64,000 nucleotides of DNA, taken from the NCBI RefSeq assembly GCF_005405585.1, contig NZ_BJEQ01000006.1, positions 1 to 64,000 on the forward strand, read 5' to 3'. The notes below the pieces were generated by a model that was given only the letters and a program-made list of their open reading frames with translations, made no database searches and had not been told where the DNA came from. Both the position numbers and the translations under genes were made by a program. Of the stretch, positions 17,995 to 27,723 are shown piece after piece (within the stretch, counting starts at the first letter, position 1; each line of letters begins with the position of its first letter). The stretch is from Agarivorans sp. Toyoura001 (lineage in GTDB: Bacteria; Pseudomonadota; Gammaproteobacteria; Enterobacterales; Celerinatantimonadaceae).

Positions 17995-18555
17995 CTATTT
18001 ACTTTCCTCGATGATTGCTACGTCAATCTGATTCAATTTCCAATCCCAGTTTTTGGTGGTAGTGGGTACAGGGCGCATTTCAATACAATCGGTTGGGCAG
18101 GGTGCTACACAAAGCTCGCAACCAGTGCATTCTTTGCTAATAACGGTATGCATGTGTTTATTCGCGCCCATAATTGCGTCAACTGGGCACGCTTGAATGC
18201 ACTTAGTACAACCAATACAAGCATCTTCTACGATAAAAGCGACTTTTTTGCGGTCATCTTCTTTAACGGCGGCTTCATCTAAAGGGATCGCTTCAACACC
18301 AAGCAAATCGGCAATCTTTACTACTGTTTCATCACCACCCGGCGGGCACTTATTGATTGCTTCACCGTTGGCAATGGCTTCTGCATAGGGGCGACAGCCT
18401 GGATGGCCGCATTGTCCACACTGAGTTTGCGGGAGCAAGGCTTCTACTTGGTCGGCAATTGGGTTGCCTTCCACTTTATATTTTATTGCGGCATAACCCA
18501 GTATTGCTCCAAACACGAGAGCTAATAATGTAATGGCGATGAGTGCTTCTAACAT
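17995..18555 (-). CDS. rsxB: electron transport complex subunit RsxB
   Basis: A 186-residue iron-sulphur protein. It has an N-terminal membrane helix, a CGQCGHPGC motif for a 4Fe-4S cluster and two ferredoxin-type clusters ([12 protein letters not shown] and [12 protein letters not shown]). It carries electrons within the Rsx/Rnf complex. It adjoins rsxC without a gap and lies 9 bases after rsxA. Confidence 0.95.
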   Translation of the reverse strand: MLEALIAITLLALVFGAILGYAAIKYKVEGNPIADQVEALLPQTQCGQCGHPGCRPYAEAIANGEAINKCPPGGDETVVKIADLLGVEAIPLDEAAVKEDDRKKVAFIVEDACIGCTKCIQACPVDAIMGANKHMHTVISKECTGCELCVAPCPTDCIEMRPVPTTTKNWDWKLNQIDVAIIEESK

Positions 18556-18564
18556 TCTGATTTA

Positions 18565-19143
18565 CTACTTAATTAATCCGGTGAATCCAACAAAAGCTAA
18601 CGACATTAAACCTGCGGTGATCATGGCGATTGCAGCACCTTTAAATGGCACTGGAATATCGGCAACCACTAGGCGCTCTCGCATCGCTGAAAACAATATG
18701 AGAACTAATGAGAAACCTGCAGCAGCGCCAAACCCGTAAATAATTGACTCAAACAAATCGTGTTGTTCGTTAATATTTAACAGTGCTACCCCTAATACTG
18801 CGCAGTTAGACGTAATCAATGGTAAGTAGATACCCAATACGCGGTGCAGAGCGGGACTGGCTTTTTGAACGAACATCTCGGTAAATTGCACTACAACAGC
18901 AATTACCAAAATAAAACTCATGGTGCGCAAATACACTATATCTAGTGGTGCAAGAATATATTGCTCCACTAAATAAGAACACATAGAGGCCAAGGTGAGT
19001 ACAAAAGTGGTTGCTAAGGCCATGCCTATTGCAGTTTCCACTTTACTGGATACACCCATAAATGGGCATAAGCCCAAAAATTTAACGAGTACAAAATTAT
19101 TAACCAGCACGGTGCTAATCAATAACAACAAATATTCAGTCAT
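18565..19143 (-). CDS. rsxA: electron transport complex subunit RsxA
   Basis: A 192-residue polytopic membrane protein with six helices, homologous to NqrE ([36 protein letters not shown]). First gene of rsxABCDGE-nth. A well-formed sigma70 promoter lies 30-58 bases upstream. Confidence 0.95.
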   Translation of the reverse strand: MTEYLLLLISTVLVNNFVLVKFLGLCPFMGVSSKVETAIGMALATTFVLTLASMCSYLVEQYILAPLDIVYLRTMSFILVIAVVVQFTEMFVQKASPALHRVLGIYLPLITSNCAVLGVALLNINEQHDLFESIIYGFGAAAGFSLVLILFSAMRERLVVADIPVPFKGAAIAMITAGLMSLAFVGFTGLIK

Positions 19144-19172
19144 TTAAGTAAGATGCAGCGAAACGAGCCGCT

Positions 19173-19201
19173 ATTATCCTTGTTTGCGTGCCGTATAACA
19201 A
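19173..19201 (-). promoter_or_regulatory. rsx operon promoter
   Basis: Minus-strand -35 TTGTTA (19196-19201) and -10 GATAAT (19173-19178) with a 17-base spacer, ending 30 bases before the rsxA ATG. Confidence 0.6.
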
Positions 19202-19289
19202 CCGTGAGTTCACTGTGGGAAAGGGCACAAAATATTGCTGTGATTAGTGGGTCATTTTTGTGCAAACAAATTGTCTTTCTTAGCTTCAA

Positions 19290-19303
19290 TTGATCTTGAT
19301 CAT
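19290..19303 (+). promoter_or_regulatory. FNR box upstream of nrdD
   Basis: TTGATCTTGATCAT matches the FNR consensus TTGAT-N4-ATCAA at 9 of 10 defined bases. A TAAAAT -10 candidate (19322-19327) is about 25 bases downstream, close to the geometry of FNR-activated class II promoters. That suits an anaerobic reductase operon. Confidence 0.65.
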
Positions 19304-19334
19304 TGGTATTTGCTTTATGAATAAAATTACTCGA

Positions 19335-19382
19335 CTACTATATCTAGTGGGTACTAAAATCCTTCACCACTAGATATGGAAA
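19335..19382 (+). promoter_or_regulatory. paired NrdR boxes upstream of nrdDG
   Basis: Two 16-base sites, 19335-19350 and 19367-19382, start 32 bases apart (about three helical turns). They match the recalled NrdR consensus ACACWATATATWGTGT at about 12 and 10 positions. Together they hold an exact 11-base inverted repeat (ATATCTAGTGG / CCACTAGATAT). NrdR represses ribonucleotide reductase operons when dATP is high. Confidence 0.65.
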
Positions 19383-19489
19383 ACCATCCTGTTTAACGCT
19401 TTTTGTACGCAGAACTCTCTGCAAAGCCTTTAACAACGTGGCTTCCAAACAATTTTATAGAATGAGTGAGCTAAATTGGAGCGTAAATC

Positions 19490-21610
19490 GTGAAAACAGT
19501 CGTGATAAAACGAGACGGAAGCCGTGTACCTTACGACGCGAAGCGAATTGTAGATGCCGTACTGAAAGCTGCTGAAGCTTTAGGTGTAAAGGATAACCTC
19601 GTAGCACTACAAATTACTCAGCAGGTCACTGAGCAGTTTTTGAATCAATCAGAAGTTGATATTAACGATATCCAATCGTCGGTAGAAAACTTCTTGATGG
19701 AAAGCGACAACAAAACACTGGCTCGTGCTTATATTGAATATCGCCATGATAGAGACGTTGCTCGCGATAAGCGTAGCGTGCTAAATAGCGAAATCAGAGG
19801 TCTGGTTGAGCAAAGCAATGCGGCACTGTTAAACGAAAACGCCAATAAAGACAGTAAAGTTATTCCTACTCAGCGTGACTTGTTAGCAGGTATTGTTGCT
19901 AAGCATTACGCAAAAACGCATTTACTTCCACGTGATGTTGTTAAAGCCCATGAAGCTGGCGAAATCCATTTTCACGATTTAGATTACGCACCGTTCTTCC
20001 CAATGTTTAACTGTATGTTGATTGACCTTGAAGGGATGTTAACCGGTGGTTTTAAAATGGGTAATGCCGAGATAGAAACGCCTAAGTCGATTTCTACGGC
20101 GACTGCAGTTACGGCACAAATTATTGCCCAAGTGGCTAGCCATATTTACGGCGGAACCACGATTAACCGGATCGATGAAATTTTATCGCCCTATGTGCTT
20201 AAAAGCCATGAGAAACATTTAGCTACCGCTCAACAGTGGCAAATAGCAGACGCCGAAGCTTACGCTAAAGCACAAACTGAGAAAGAGTGTCACGACGCTT
20301 TTCAGTCACTTGAGTACGAAGTAAACACCTTGCATACCGCAAATGGTCAAACTCCGTTTGTTACTTTTGGATTTGGTTTGGGTTCTTGTTGGGCCTCTCG
20401 CCTTATTCAGCGCTCAATTTTAGAGAACCGCATTGCAGGTTTGGGCAAAAATGCCAAAACAGCAGTGTTCCCTAAACTAGTGTTTGCAATTAAAGATGGC
20501 CTAAATCATAAGAAGTCTGACCCAAGTTACGACATTAAGCAGTTAGCTTTAGAGTGTGCGTCGAAACGCATGTACCCAGATATTCTTAACTATGAAAAAG
20601 TAGTAGAGGTCACTGGTTCATTTAAAACCCCAATGGGTTGTCGTAGCTTTTTAGGTCACTACCAAGAAGATGGTAAAGACATCCATGATGGCCGCAATAA
20701 CTTAGGGGTGGTTAGCTTAAACTTACCGCGTATCGCTATTGAAGCTAAAGGTGATGAGCAACGCTTCTTTGAATTATTGGAGCAACGTTTAAGCGTGGCA
20801 AAAATGGGCCTAGATACTCGTATAGACCGTTTAAAAGGCGTAAAAGCCAAGGTTGCTCCAATCTTGTACATGGAAGGCGCTTGTGGTGTTCGGCTGAACG
20901 CCGAAGATGATGTATCTAAGATCTTTGAAAACGGTCGTGCGTCAATTTCTTTGGGTTACATTGGTTTACACGAAACAGTAAACGCGCTCTATGACAACAA
21001 AGACCACGTGTACGACAATAAGCAACTTCAACAAAAAGCCCTTGGTATTGTTACTGCGCTTAAGCAAGCTACTCTTCGCTGGGAAAAAGAAAGCGGCTAT
21101 GCATTTAGTTTGTACAGCACCCCAAGTGAAAACTTGTGTGATCGCTTCTGTCGCTTAGACGCTAGAAAGTTTGGTGTGATTGCAGACGTTACTGATAAAG
21201 GCTATTACACCAACAGCTTCCATCTAGATGTAGAGAAAAAGGTTAATCCGTTCGACAAGATTGATTTCGAATTACCTTACCCGTCGGTCACTAGTGGTGG
21301 TTTTATTTGTTATGGCGAATACCCAAACATGCAACACAACACTGAAGCTTTGGAAGACGTATGGGATTACAGCTACAGTCGAGTACCTTATTACGGCACC
21401 AATACACCAATAGATGAATGTTACGAGTGTGACTTTACTGGCGAGTTTAACTGCACAAGCAAAGGTTTCGAATGTCCTTCGTGCGGCAACACTGAAGCTA
21501 GCAAGGTATCGGTGACTCGACGAGTATGTGGTTATTTAGGTAGCCCAGATGCGCGCCCGTTTAACTACGGTAAGCAAGAAGAAGTTAAACGACGAGTAAA
21601 ACATCTATAA
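19490..21610 (+). CDS. nrdD: anaerobic ribonucleoside-triphosphate reductase
   Basis: A 706-residue glycyl-radical enzyme that makes dNTPs without oxygen. The N-terminal ATP-cone (about residues 3-95) senses ATP/dATP. The C-terminus has a four-cysteine zinc site (CYEC and CPSC) and the glycyl-radical loop RVCGYLGSPDARPFN. The GTG start at 19490 follows GGAGCG and gives MKTVVIKRDGSRV, the family N-terminus. nrdG follows directly. Confidence 0.96.
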   Translation: MKTVVIKRDGSRVPYDAKRIVDAVLKAAEALGVKDNLVALQITQQVTEQFLNQSEVDINDIQSSVENFLMESDNKTLARAYIEYRHDRDVARDKRSVLNSEIRGLVEQSNAALLNENANKDSKVIPTQRDLLAGIVAKHYAKTHLLPRDVVKAHEAGEIHFHDLDYAPFFPMFNCMLIDLEGMLTGGFKMGNAEIETPKSISTATAVTAQIIAQVASHIYGGTTINRIDEILSPYVLKSHEKHLATAQQWQIADAEAYAKAQTEKECHDAFQSLEYEVNTLHTANGQTPFVTFGFGLGSCWASRLIQRSILENRIAGLGKNAKTAVFPKLVFAIKDGLNHKKSDPSYDIKQLALECASKRMYPDILNYEKVVEVTGSFKTPMGCRSFLGHYQEDGKDIHDGRNNLGVVSLNLPRIAIEAKGDEQRFFELLEQRLSVAKMGLDTRIDRLKGVKAKVAPILYMEGACGVRLNAEDDVSKIFENGRASISLGYIGLHETVNALYDNKDHVYDNKQLQQKALGIVTALKQATLRWEKESGYAFSLYSTPSENLCDRFCRLDARKFGVIADVTDKGYYTNSFHLDVEKKVNPFDKIDFELPYPSVTSGGFICYGEYPNMQHNTEALEDVWDYSYSRVPYYGTNTPIDECYECDFTGEFNCTSKGFECPSCGNTEASKVSVTRRVCGYLGSPDARPFNYGKQEEVKRRVKHL

Positions 21611-22081
21611 ATGAACTACTTAAGCTATCATCCTATTGATGTAGTTAATGGACAAGGTACTCGTTGTACCTTGTTTGTTGCCGGCTGCGAGCACCAGTGC
21701 CGCGGTTGTTACAATCAAAAGTCATGGAGTTGTGATTCAGGCCATCAGTTCACTTCCGAATTAGAACAACAAATTATCGATGACCTAAACGACACGCGGA
21801 TTAAACGAAAAGGCCTAAGCCTTAGCGGTGGAGATCCCCTTCACCCGAAAAACGTCGAAGCCGTTCATCGTTTAGTTCAACGTGTTAAACAGGAATGCAG
21901 TGATAAAGATATATGGCTGTGGACAGGGTATTTATTAAGCGATCTTGATGAACAGCAGCAAGCGGTAGTTAAGTTAGTCGATACCCTAATTGATGGCAAG
22001 TTTGAACAGACACTTGCCGAGCCAAAGTTGCAATGGCGCGGTAGTAGTAACCAAATTATCTACCAACAACCACTGCGTTAA
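21611..22081 (+). CDS. nrdG: anaerobic ribonucleotide reductase activating protein
   Basis: A 156-residue radical-SAM activase that installs the glycyl radical in NrdD. The cluster motif is CEHQCRGCYN (CxxxCxxC), followed by LSLSGGDPL. It begins one base after the nrdD stop codon, indicating coupled expression, and ends against the convergent GGDEF-EAL gene without an intergenic gap. Confidence 0.95.
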   Translation: MNYLSYHPIDVVNGQGTRCTLFVAGCEHQCRGCYNQKSWSCDSGHQFTSELEQQIIDDLNDTRIKRKGLSLSGGDPLHPKNVEAVHRLVQRVKQECSDKDIWLWTGYLLSDLDEQQQAVVKLVDTLIDGKFEQTLAEPKLQWRGSSNQIIYQQPLR

Positions 22082-23926
22082 TTAACTTATTAGCTCAGGA
22101 CGAGCAATTAAGTAACCCTGCAAGCTGTCTACATACATAGATTCTAGCAATTGTTTTTGCTCAAGTGTTTCAACACCTTGAGCAATTACTTGGCATCCTA
22201 GCCGATGTGATACTTCTACTAACATAGTAACAAACTGCTGGTTAGCCTTATCGGTTTCAAGTTGCTGAACCAAATCGCTGCTAATTTTCACATAATTAGG
22301 TTTAAGCTCTTTAAACAGCTTAAATGAGCCAATACCATTACCAAAATCTGCAATCGCTGTGTGGCAGCTATTGCGTCGTAATACCTCAAATAACTTCTTA
22401 GCATTGGTTAAGTGCATGTCTAGCAATTCTTCTTCTATTTCAAACACCACACGAGACTTCAGGTTAGGGTAGGTGAGTAGCTCCTGAGTTAGCCAACCAC
22501 AAAACTCTGGGTCGGTTAAAATTAGCTTACTTAGGTTAATTCCCCAGCGATACTCGGCATTCTGGCTAGAAATCGTTTTCAAAATATAGCGTAAAGTGAC
22601 TTTTTCTAACTCAACAATCACTCCTAAACGTTGTGCCATTACCAAGGTAGTTTCTGTTGGCAGCTGTTGCTGTTTTTCAGACAAGAAACGTATAAATACT
22701 TCATGATAAGCAGGCATGGTTCTGTGAAGCGATTGAATAGCCTGAGAGGCTAAGCGGAAGTTAGCGTGATTGATGAGCCTACTAATGGTGGTGTGCCATT
22801 GAAGTTCGCTACTTTCCAATGTTTCATTGTCTTCTAAAACGATTTCCCAGCCGTTGGGTGAAAGGCTTTGAGCAATAGCTAATGCAGCGTCGGTACGGGC
22901 TATAATGCGTTCTATGGTATCACCTTGTTTTAGTTCGGTAACTCCGGTGTAAGCGGCGCTTTGCATTTGTTTGTTGCTACTGTAATCGCTTAACGAAGAT
23001 TTCAGCGCTAGCGCTATTTGGCTTACTCGGCTGGCGGCAAAGTTAGGGATGATAAGGGCAAATTCAGCGCCCAACAACCGATAGAGTAGGCTGCTTGAAT
23101 AATCTTTGCGGTTTAAATCAATAATACGCGCTATTTCTTTAATGTAGTCGTCGCCGGCCTGATGTCCTCGAGACTTATTGATTTCTTCCAGCTGTGAGGC
23201 TCTCACTAAAAACAACACGGTGTTTTTAGACTCTGACTGCAGCATCTCCTGCATTTTTTGGCGGAAAGAATGGCGATTAAACATGCCCGTTAACGGGTCT
23301 AAAGCGACTTGTTTTTCAAGTTGTTTAATCGCGTGCTTTTGTTGGCGAATTTGCTGAGTGAACTGTTGCTTCTGATCCTTAATTAATTCGCCCACCGAGC
23401 CTAATACGGGCTTTTCATCCACGAGGCGGTCAGCGTTAACCAGTTTCTTAAGTTTGCTCTTAACTCGAGATATTGCGCGCAGATACAATAAACTCGTGAG
23501 GAAATAGCCCATAAAACATAGCGCTGCAATAGTAAGGTACAGTTTTAAGTAACCATCGCTAACAAATTCAAAAGAAGGCTTAAAATTCACGCTAAATTTG
23601 TCTACCGCTAAAGTCTGCATAGCCGTTTTACTTGGTTCGGCTAAATCTACCAGCCAGTGCTGAGCAGAGCCCACTGTTGCCAAGGTGTTGTCTACGGCTA
23701 ACTGAGTAGAAATAAAGCTGAGGTTATGCTGTTCGCGTAACCCAGATAGATAGTCCTGGTTGAGCTGGCTTACTTTTGTTAGTTGCAAGGCGAGTAGGGT
23801 ATTTATCTGTTGGTTTTCACGCGCAAGATCCAACTTGAAAAGTTGTACGTGTACACCCACTAAGGAAATCCATAACGCAATAAACAAAAAAGCATTTACA
23901 ACAAAGAATGTTCTAAGGCCTTTCAT
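22082..23926 (-). CDS. membrane GGDEF-EAL protein with degenerate motifs, LapD-like
   Basis: A 614-residue protein: first helix (about residues 8-28), a periplasmic region of about 100 residues, a second helix (about 132-152), a coiled linker, then GGDEF and EAL domains. The GGDEF signature is LGAEF and the EAL active-site segments are altered (no EAL triad; ADFGNG instead of DDFGTG). Neither synthesis nor hydrolysis of c-di-GMP is therefore expected. This is the architecture of LapD-type receptors that bind c-di-GMP and signal across the inner membrane; CsrD is another possibility. No lapG or large adhesin lies nearby. Confidence 0.75.
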   Translation of the reverse strand: MKGLRTFFVVNAFLFIALWISLVGVHVQLFKLDLARENQQINTLLALQLTKVSQLNQDYLSGLREQHNLSFISTQLAVDNTLATVGSAQHWLVDLAEPSKTAMQTLAVDKFSVNFKPSFEFVSDGYLKLYLTIAALCFMGYFLTSLLYLRAISRVKSKLKKLVNADRLVDEKPVLGSVGELIKDQKQQFTQQIRQQKHAIKQLEKQVALDPLTGMFNRHSFRQKMQEMLQSESKNTVLFLVRASQLEEINKSRGHQAGDDYIKEIARIIDLNRKDYSSSLLYRLLGAEFALIIPNFAASRVSQIALALKSSLSDYSSNKQMQSAAYTGVTELKQGDTIERIIARTDAALAIAQSLSPNGWEIVLEDNETLESSELQWHTTISRLINHANFRLASQAIQSLHRTMPAYHEVFIRFLSEKQQQLPTETTLVMAQRLGVIVELEKVTLRYILKTISSQNAEYRWGINLSKLILTDPEFCGWLTQELLTYPNLKSRVVFEIEEELLDMHLTNAKKLFEVLRRNSCHTAIADFGNGIGSFKLFKELKPNYVKISSDLVQQLETDKANQQFVTMLVEVSHRLGCQVIAQGVETLEQKQLLESMYVDSLQGYLIARPELIS

Positions 23927-24071
23927 ATCCTACCTGTATAATTATTCAGCGATCACAATAATGATACATGCAAACATTAGACTTATCTATCAGATGCTTA
24001 GCATTAGGTAATATAATTTTAAAGTGTGTAAAAACGTTAGCGTGAAGTAGGAGGGAAAATAATTAGAAATG

Positions 24072-24147
24072 TGGCTCCCCAAGTTGGGCTTGAACCAACG
24101 ACACATGGATTAACAGTCCACCGCTCTACCAACTGAGCTATTGGGGA
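24072..24147 (-). tRNA. tRNA-Asn (GTT)
   Basis: A 76-base tRNA on the minus strand with encoded CCA, acceptor TCCCCAA/TTGGGGA, D-loop AGCTCAGTTGGTAGAGC, anticodon loop CTGTTAA and T-arm GTTGGTTCAAGCCCAAC. Single copy. Confidence 0.97.
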
Positions 24148-24172
24148 ATCGCTTTGCTTAAGTGCGGGGCGC

Positions 24173-24201
24173 ATAGTAATAATTGCCCCTATAAGTGTCA
24201 A
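24173..24201 (-). promoter_or_regulatory. tRNA-Asn promoter
   Basis: Minus-strand -35 TTGACA (24196-24201), a 17-base spacer, and -10 TACTAT (24173-24178), followed by the GC-rich discriminator GCGCCCCGC. It is near-consensus and of the stringent-control type. Confidence 0.8.
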
Positions 24202-24363
24202 CTAATTCTACGTCAAAAATGACATTTTCTGTTTGTTTGCTCAACTTACATCCAGTTGTTGCAAACAACAGATCGAAAGTTGCTCAGCTGGTATAAATAA
24301 TGCGCAGATAATTAAATCTCATAAAAAACCATTTCCTTATAGCCAGGCGATGTTGAACAGATT

Positions 24364-24433
24364 TTATACACAAAGCCGAAAAGCCTTTGTTAGTGCTATC
24401 TACAGATAGTTATCCACTGATTTTGTGGATAAC
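24364..24433. promoter_or_regulatory. cluster of DnaA boxes in the tRNA-Asn/uvrB intergenic region
   Basis: The 600-base gap before uvrB has no convincing gene. It contains TTATACACA (24364-24372), TTATCCACT (24410/24411-24418) and TGTGGATAA (24424-24432, reverse of TTATCCACA). The last two sit in a perfect 9-base inverted repeat GTTATCCAC / GTGGATAAC with a 7-base spacer. Two of the three match TTATNCACA exactly. It may be a DnaA-titrating site or control uvrB. I found no clear CTG-N10-CAG LexA site between 24200 and 24805. Confidence 0.6.
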
Positions 24434-24804
24434 TGTGTGCATGAAATAGTTACTATCAGCGCTAGCCCAGCAGTTACGGTGAGTTGAAGCAAATTTGATC
24501 TATATCTGTTTTTACTTATTCGATATAAATATCAATGCCTTAGTGATTTATTGGCACAAAAGCTCAAAATTTAACCGCAATATAAAGTTGTTGCTTTTAC
24601 AAAATATTTGATGTGCATTACTTTTCATTACAGTCATCTTACTGTGCACAATTTAGCTGAATATACTGAGTAAAAGCATAATGCAATATTCTCTGCTGGA
24701 GTTAGCTTAAATTGGCTGAAAAGGTAATACGGTTAGTAAAATCAAAGCAGTTTTGCGTAGAATAGACAAACTTAGCCTCAGAACAGTTCATCGGTAGTTA
24801 CATA

Positions 24805-26796
24805 ATGAAAAAACCTTTCGACTTAGTGTCTGATTACACACCCGCAGGGGATCAGCCTAAGGCAATCAGTAGTTTAAATGAAGGCCTAGAAGATGGCCTC
24901 GCTCACCAAACATTATTAGGGGTTACGGGCTCGGGTAAAACCTTTACTGTGGCAAATGTGATTGCTACCCAAAACCGCCCCACGATTATATTGGCGCCCA
25001 ATAAAACCTTGGCTGCACAGCTATACGGCGAGATGAAAGAGTTCTTTCCTAATAATGCAGTTGAGTTTTTCGTTTCTTATTACGACTATTACCAACCAGA
25101 AGCGTACGTACCTACTACCGATACATTTATTGAAAAAGATGCGTCGGTAAACTCACATATTGAGCAAATGCGCTTATCTGCCACCAAAGCACTACTAGAG
25201 AGACGCGACGTAGTCTTAGTGGCGTCTGTGTCAGCAATATACGGCTTAGGTGACCCACAGTCGTATTTGCAGATGATGCTTCATTTAAGCGTTGGCGACA
25301 TGATCGATCAACGAGCCATTTTGCGGCGCTTGGCTGAATTACAATATTCTAGAAATGATGCGGCTTTTCAGCGTTCTACTTTTCGGGTTAGGGGAGATGT
25401 GATTGATGTCTTTCCAGCAGAATCCGATAAAAACGCTGTACGCATAGAATTATTCGACGGCGAAGTAGAGCGCTTAAGCAGCTTTGACCCGCTAACCGGC
25501 GCCGAAGAAGAAGTGATGGTGCGGGTGACTATATTTCCTAAAACTCACTACGTTACCCCTAGAGAAACCATTCTAAATGCCATTTCGTTTATTAAAGAAG
25601 AGCTAAATGAGCGCAAGAAGCAGCTACTTGATGCCAATAAACTTATAGAAGAGCAACGGATCTCGCAACGTACATTGTTTGATATTGAAATGATGAACGA
25701 GCTGGGTTATTGCTCAGGTATCGAAAACTACTCTCGATATCTATCGTCGCGCGCGCCTGGCGAGCCACCACCAACCTTACTTGATTACTTGCCGGCTGAT
25801 GGCATGTTAATAATCGATGAGTCTCACGTTACTGTTCCGCAAATTGGCGCTATGTACAAAGGGGACCGATCTCGTAAAGAGAACCTAGTGAACTATGGTT
25901 TCCGTTTGCCTTCTGCCTTGGATAATAGGCCCCTAAAGTTTGAAGAGTTTGAACAAATAGCCCCACAGACTATTTTTGTATCGGCGACACCGAGCAACTA
26001 TGAGTTAGAGAAAACCAATCAAGAATTTGTGGAGCAAGTGGTTAGGCCGACTGGATTGCTTGATCCTGAGATAGAAGTAAGACCTGTTAATACCCAAGTT
26101 GATGATTTGTTGTCTGAAATTCGTATTAGAACTGCGATAGACGAACGAGTACTGGTGACAACGTTAACCAAACGCATGGCGGAAGATTTAAGTGAATACC
26201 TAACCGAGCACCAAGTAAAGGTACGTTATCTGCATTCTGATATCGATACTGTAGAGCGAGTGGAGATCATTCGTGATTTACGAATGGGTGTGTTTGACGT
26301 GTTGGTCGGTATTAACTTATTGCGAGAAGGTTTGGACATGCCAGAAGTCTCTTTGGTTGCCATTCTAGATGCTGATAAAGAAGGGTTCTTACGCTCTGAA
26401 CGTTCACTGATTCAAACGATAGGCCGTGCTGCACGTCATCCACAAGGTAAAGCGATTCTTTACGGTGATAAAGTCACTGGCTCCATGGGGAAAGCAATCA
26501 GCGAAACCAAACGCCGTCGCGAAATTCAGCATCAATATAACGTAGACAACGGCATTGTACCGAAAAAGCTAAACAAAAAAGTAGTGGATATTAGTAACTT
26601 TGGTAAGAGTAAGGTCTTACAAGCTGCTGAGCCTAAAGCTAAATACGCGGCACTTACTCCTGAGGTTATGCTTAAAAATATTGCTCAATTAGAGAAGCAA
26701 ATGATCCACCATGCTAAAGAGCTGGAATTTGAGCAAGCTGCGGCGGTGCGTGATGAGATAACCGAAATGCAGGAACAATTAGTAAAAATGAGTTAA
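24805..26796 (+). CDS. uvrB: excinuclease ABC subunit B
   Basis: A 663-residue DNA-damage recognition helicase of nucleotide excision repair that loads from UvrA and recruits UvrC. Walker A is [10 protein letters not shown]; the beta-hairpin that locks onto the damaged strand is [12 protein letters not shown]. The helicase motifs SATPSNYE and QTIGRAARH and the C-terminal UVR domain ([13 protein letters not shown]) are present. Length is normal (about 670). A strong terminator follows. Confidence 0.97.
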   Translation: MKKPFDLVSDYTPAGDQPKAISSLNEGLEDGLAHQTLLGVTGSGKTFTVANVIATQNRPTIILAPNKTLAAQLYGEMKEFFPNNAVEFFVSYYDYYQPEAYVPTTDTFIEKDASVNSHIEQMRLSATKALLERRDVVLVASVSAIYGLGDPQSYLQMMLHLSVGDMIDQRAILRRLAELQYSRNDAAFQRSTFRVRGDVIDVFPAESDKNAVRIELFDGEVERLSSFDPLTGAEEEVMVRVTIFPKTHYVTPRETILNAISFIKEELNERKKQLLDANKLIEEQRISQRTLFDIEMMNELGYCSGIENYSRYLSSRAPGEPPPTLLDYLPADGMLIIDESHVTVPQIGAMYKGDRSRKENLVNYGFRLPSALDNRPLKFEEFEQIAPQTIFVSATPSNYELEKTNQEFVEQVVRPTGLLDPEIEVRPVNTQVDDLLSEIRIRTAIDERVLVTTLTKRMAEDLSEYLTEHQVKVRYLHSDIDTVERVEIIRDLRMGVFDVLVGINLLREGLDMPEVSLVAILDADKEGFLRSERSLIQTIGRAARHPQGKAILYGDKVTGSMGKAISETKRRREIQHQYNVDNGIVPKKLNKKVVDISNFGKSKVLQAAEPKAKYAALTPEVMLKNIAQLEKQMIHHAKELEFEQAAAVRDEITEMQEQLVKMS

Positions 26797-26810
26797 CTAA
26801 AACTAAGACA

Positions 26811-26841
26811 AAAAAAAGCCGCTGATAACAGCGGCTTTTTT
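26811..26841. terminator. bidirectional terminator between uvrB and tpiA
   Basis: Stem AAAAAGCCGCTG / CAGCGGCTTTTT with loop ATAA and A/T runs on both sides, between convergent genes. Confidence 0.92.
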
Positions 26842-26855
26842 AGCTAAAAACTATC

Positions 26856-27608
26856 TTAGTTTGCTGCAGTAATAATTGCACCAAACTCTTCAGCCATTAG
26901 AGAAGCACCGCCAACTAGCGCGCCATCAATGTCAGCTTGAGAGAAAAGTTCTTTAGCTGTAGCCGCTTTAACGCTACCGCCGTAAAGGATTTGAACTTTC
27001 TCAGCCACTGTAGCGCTTTGGGCTGCTAACCAGCTACGGATGTGAGCGTGAATAGCTTGAGCTTGCTCAGAAGTAGCAGATTTACCAGTACCAATTGCCC
27101 ATACAGGTTCGTATGCGATAACGGCGTTTTCTAGGGACTCAACACCACAAAGGTCGATAACAGCTTTAAGTTGAGTTTCAACTACCGCTTGAGTTTTGCC
27201 TGCTTCGTTCTCTTCAAGAGTTTCGCCGATACATAGTACAGGTACTAACTGGTTTTCTTGAATAGCTTTAAATTTAGCGGCAACTACAGCGTCTGTTTCG
27301 TTGTGGTACTGACGACGCTCACTGTGGCCTACTAAGCTGTAAGTACAGCCAAACTCTTTCAACATAACTGGAGAGTTTTCGCCAGTAAATGCACCAGAAG
27401 TGTTTACGCTTGCATCTTGTGCACCGTAAGCGATTGGAGCATCGCCTACTAACGCTTCAACTTGACCTAAGAAAACAACAGGTGGGCAAATTGCAGCTTG
27501 TACATTTGTTGCTGCTTTAGCAGGTGCGATTAAGCCATTTACTAATGCGGTAACAGAATCTTTAGTACCGTTTAGTTTCCAGTTACCCATTACTAGAGGT
27601 GTTCTCAT
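26856..27608 (-). CDS. tpiA: triosephosphate isomerase
   Basis: A 250-residue TIM-barrel enzyme that interconverts dihydroxyacetone phosphate and glyceraldehyde-3-phosphate. It has GNWKLNG (catalytic Lys), VGHSERR (catalytic His), AYEPVWAIGTGKSAT (catalytic Glu) and ILYGGSVK (phosphate binding). The ATG at 27608 follows AAGGAGAGAAG. Single gene flanked by a terminator. Confidence 0.97.
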   Translation of the reverse strand: MRTPLVMGNWKLNGTKDSVTALVNGLIAPAKAATNVQAAICPPVVFLGQVEALVGDAPIAYGAQDASVNTSGAFTGENSPVMLKEFGCTYSLVGHSERRQYHNETDAVVAAKFKAIQENQLVPVLCIGETLEENEAGKTQAVVETQLKAVIDLCGVESLENAVIAYEPVWAIGTGKSATSEQAQAIHAHIRSWLAAQSATVAEKVQILYGGSVKAATAKELFSQADIDGALVGGASLMAEEFGAIITAAN

Positions 27609-27723
27609 TGTGCTTCTCTCCTTTAAATAAATTGGCTCGATTATAGTGAATAAATTACAAAAACGTAGTGTTTACGCGAAATTATCTGCCTAATTCTGAA
27701 AATAGCTGATCTAAAACAAACGA

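Noticed and set aside
24202-24804. LexA (SOS) box before uvrB
   Set aside because: I looked for CTG-N10-CAG and found no convincing match; the CTG-rich stretches do not have the right spacing.
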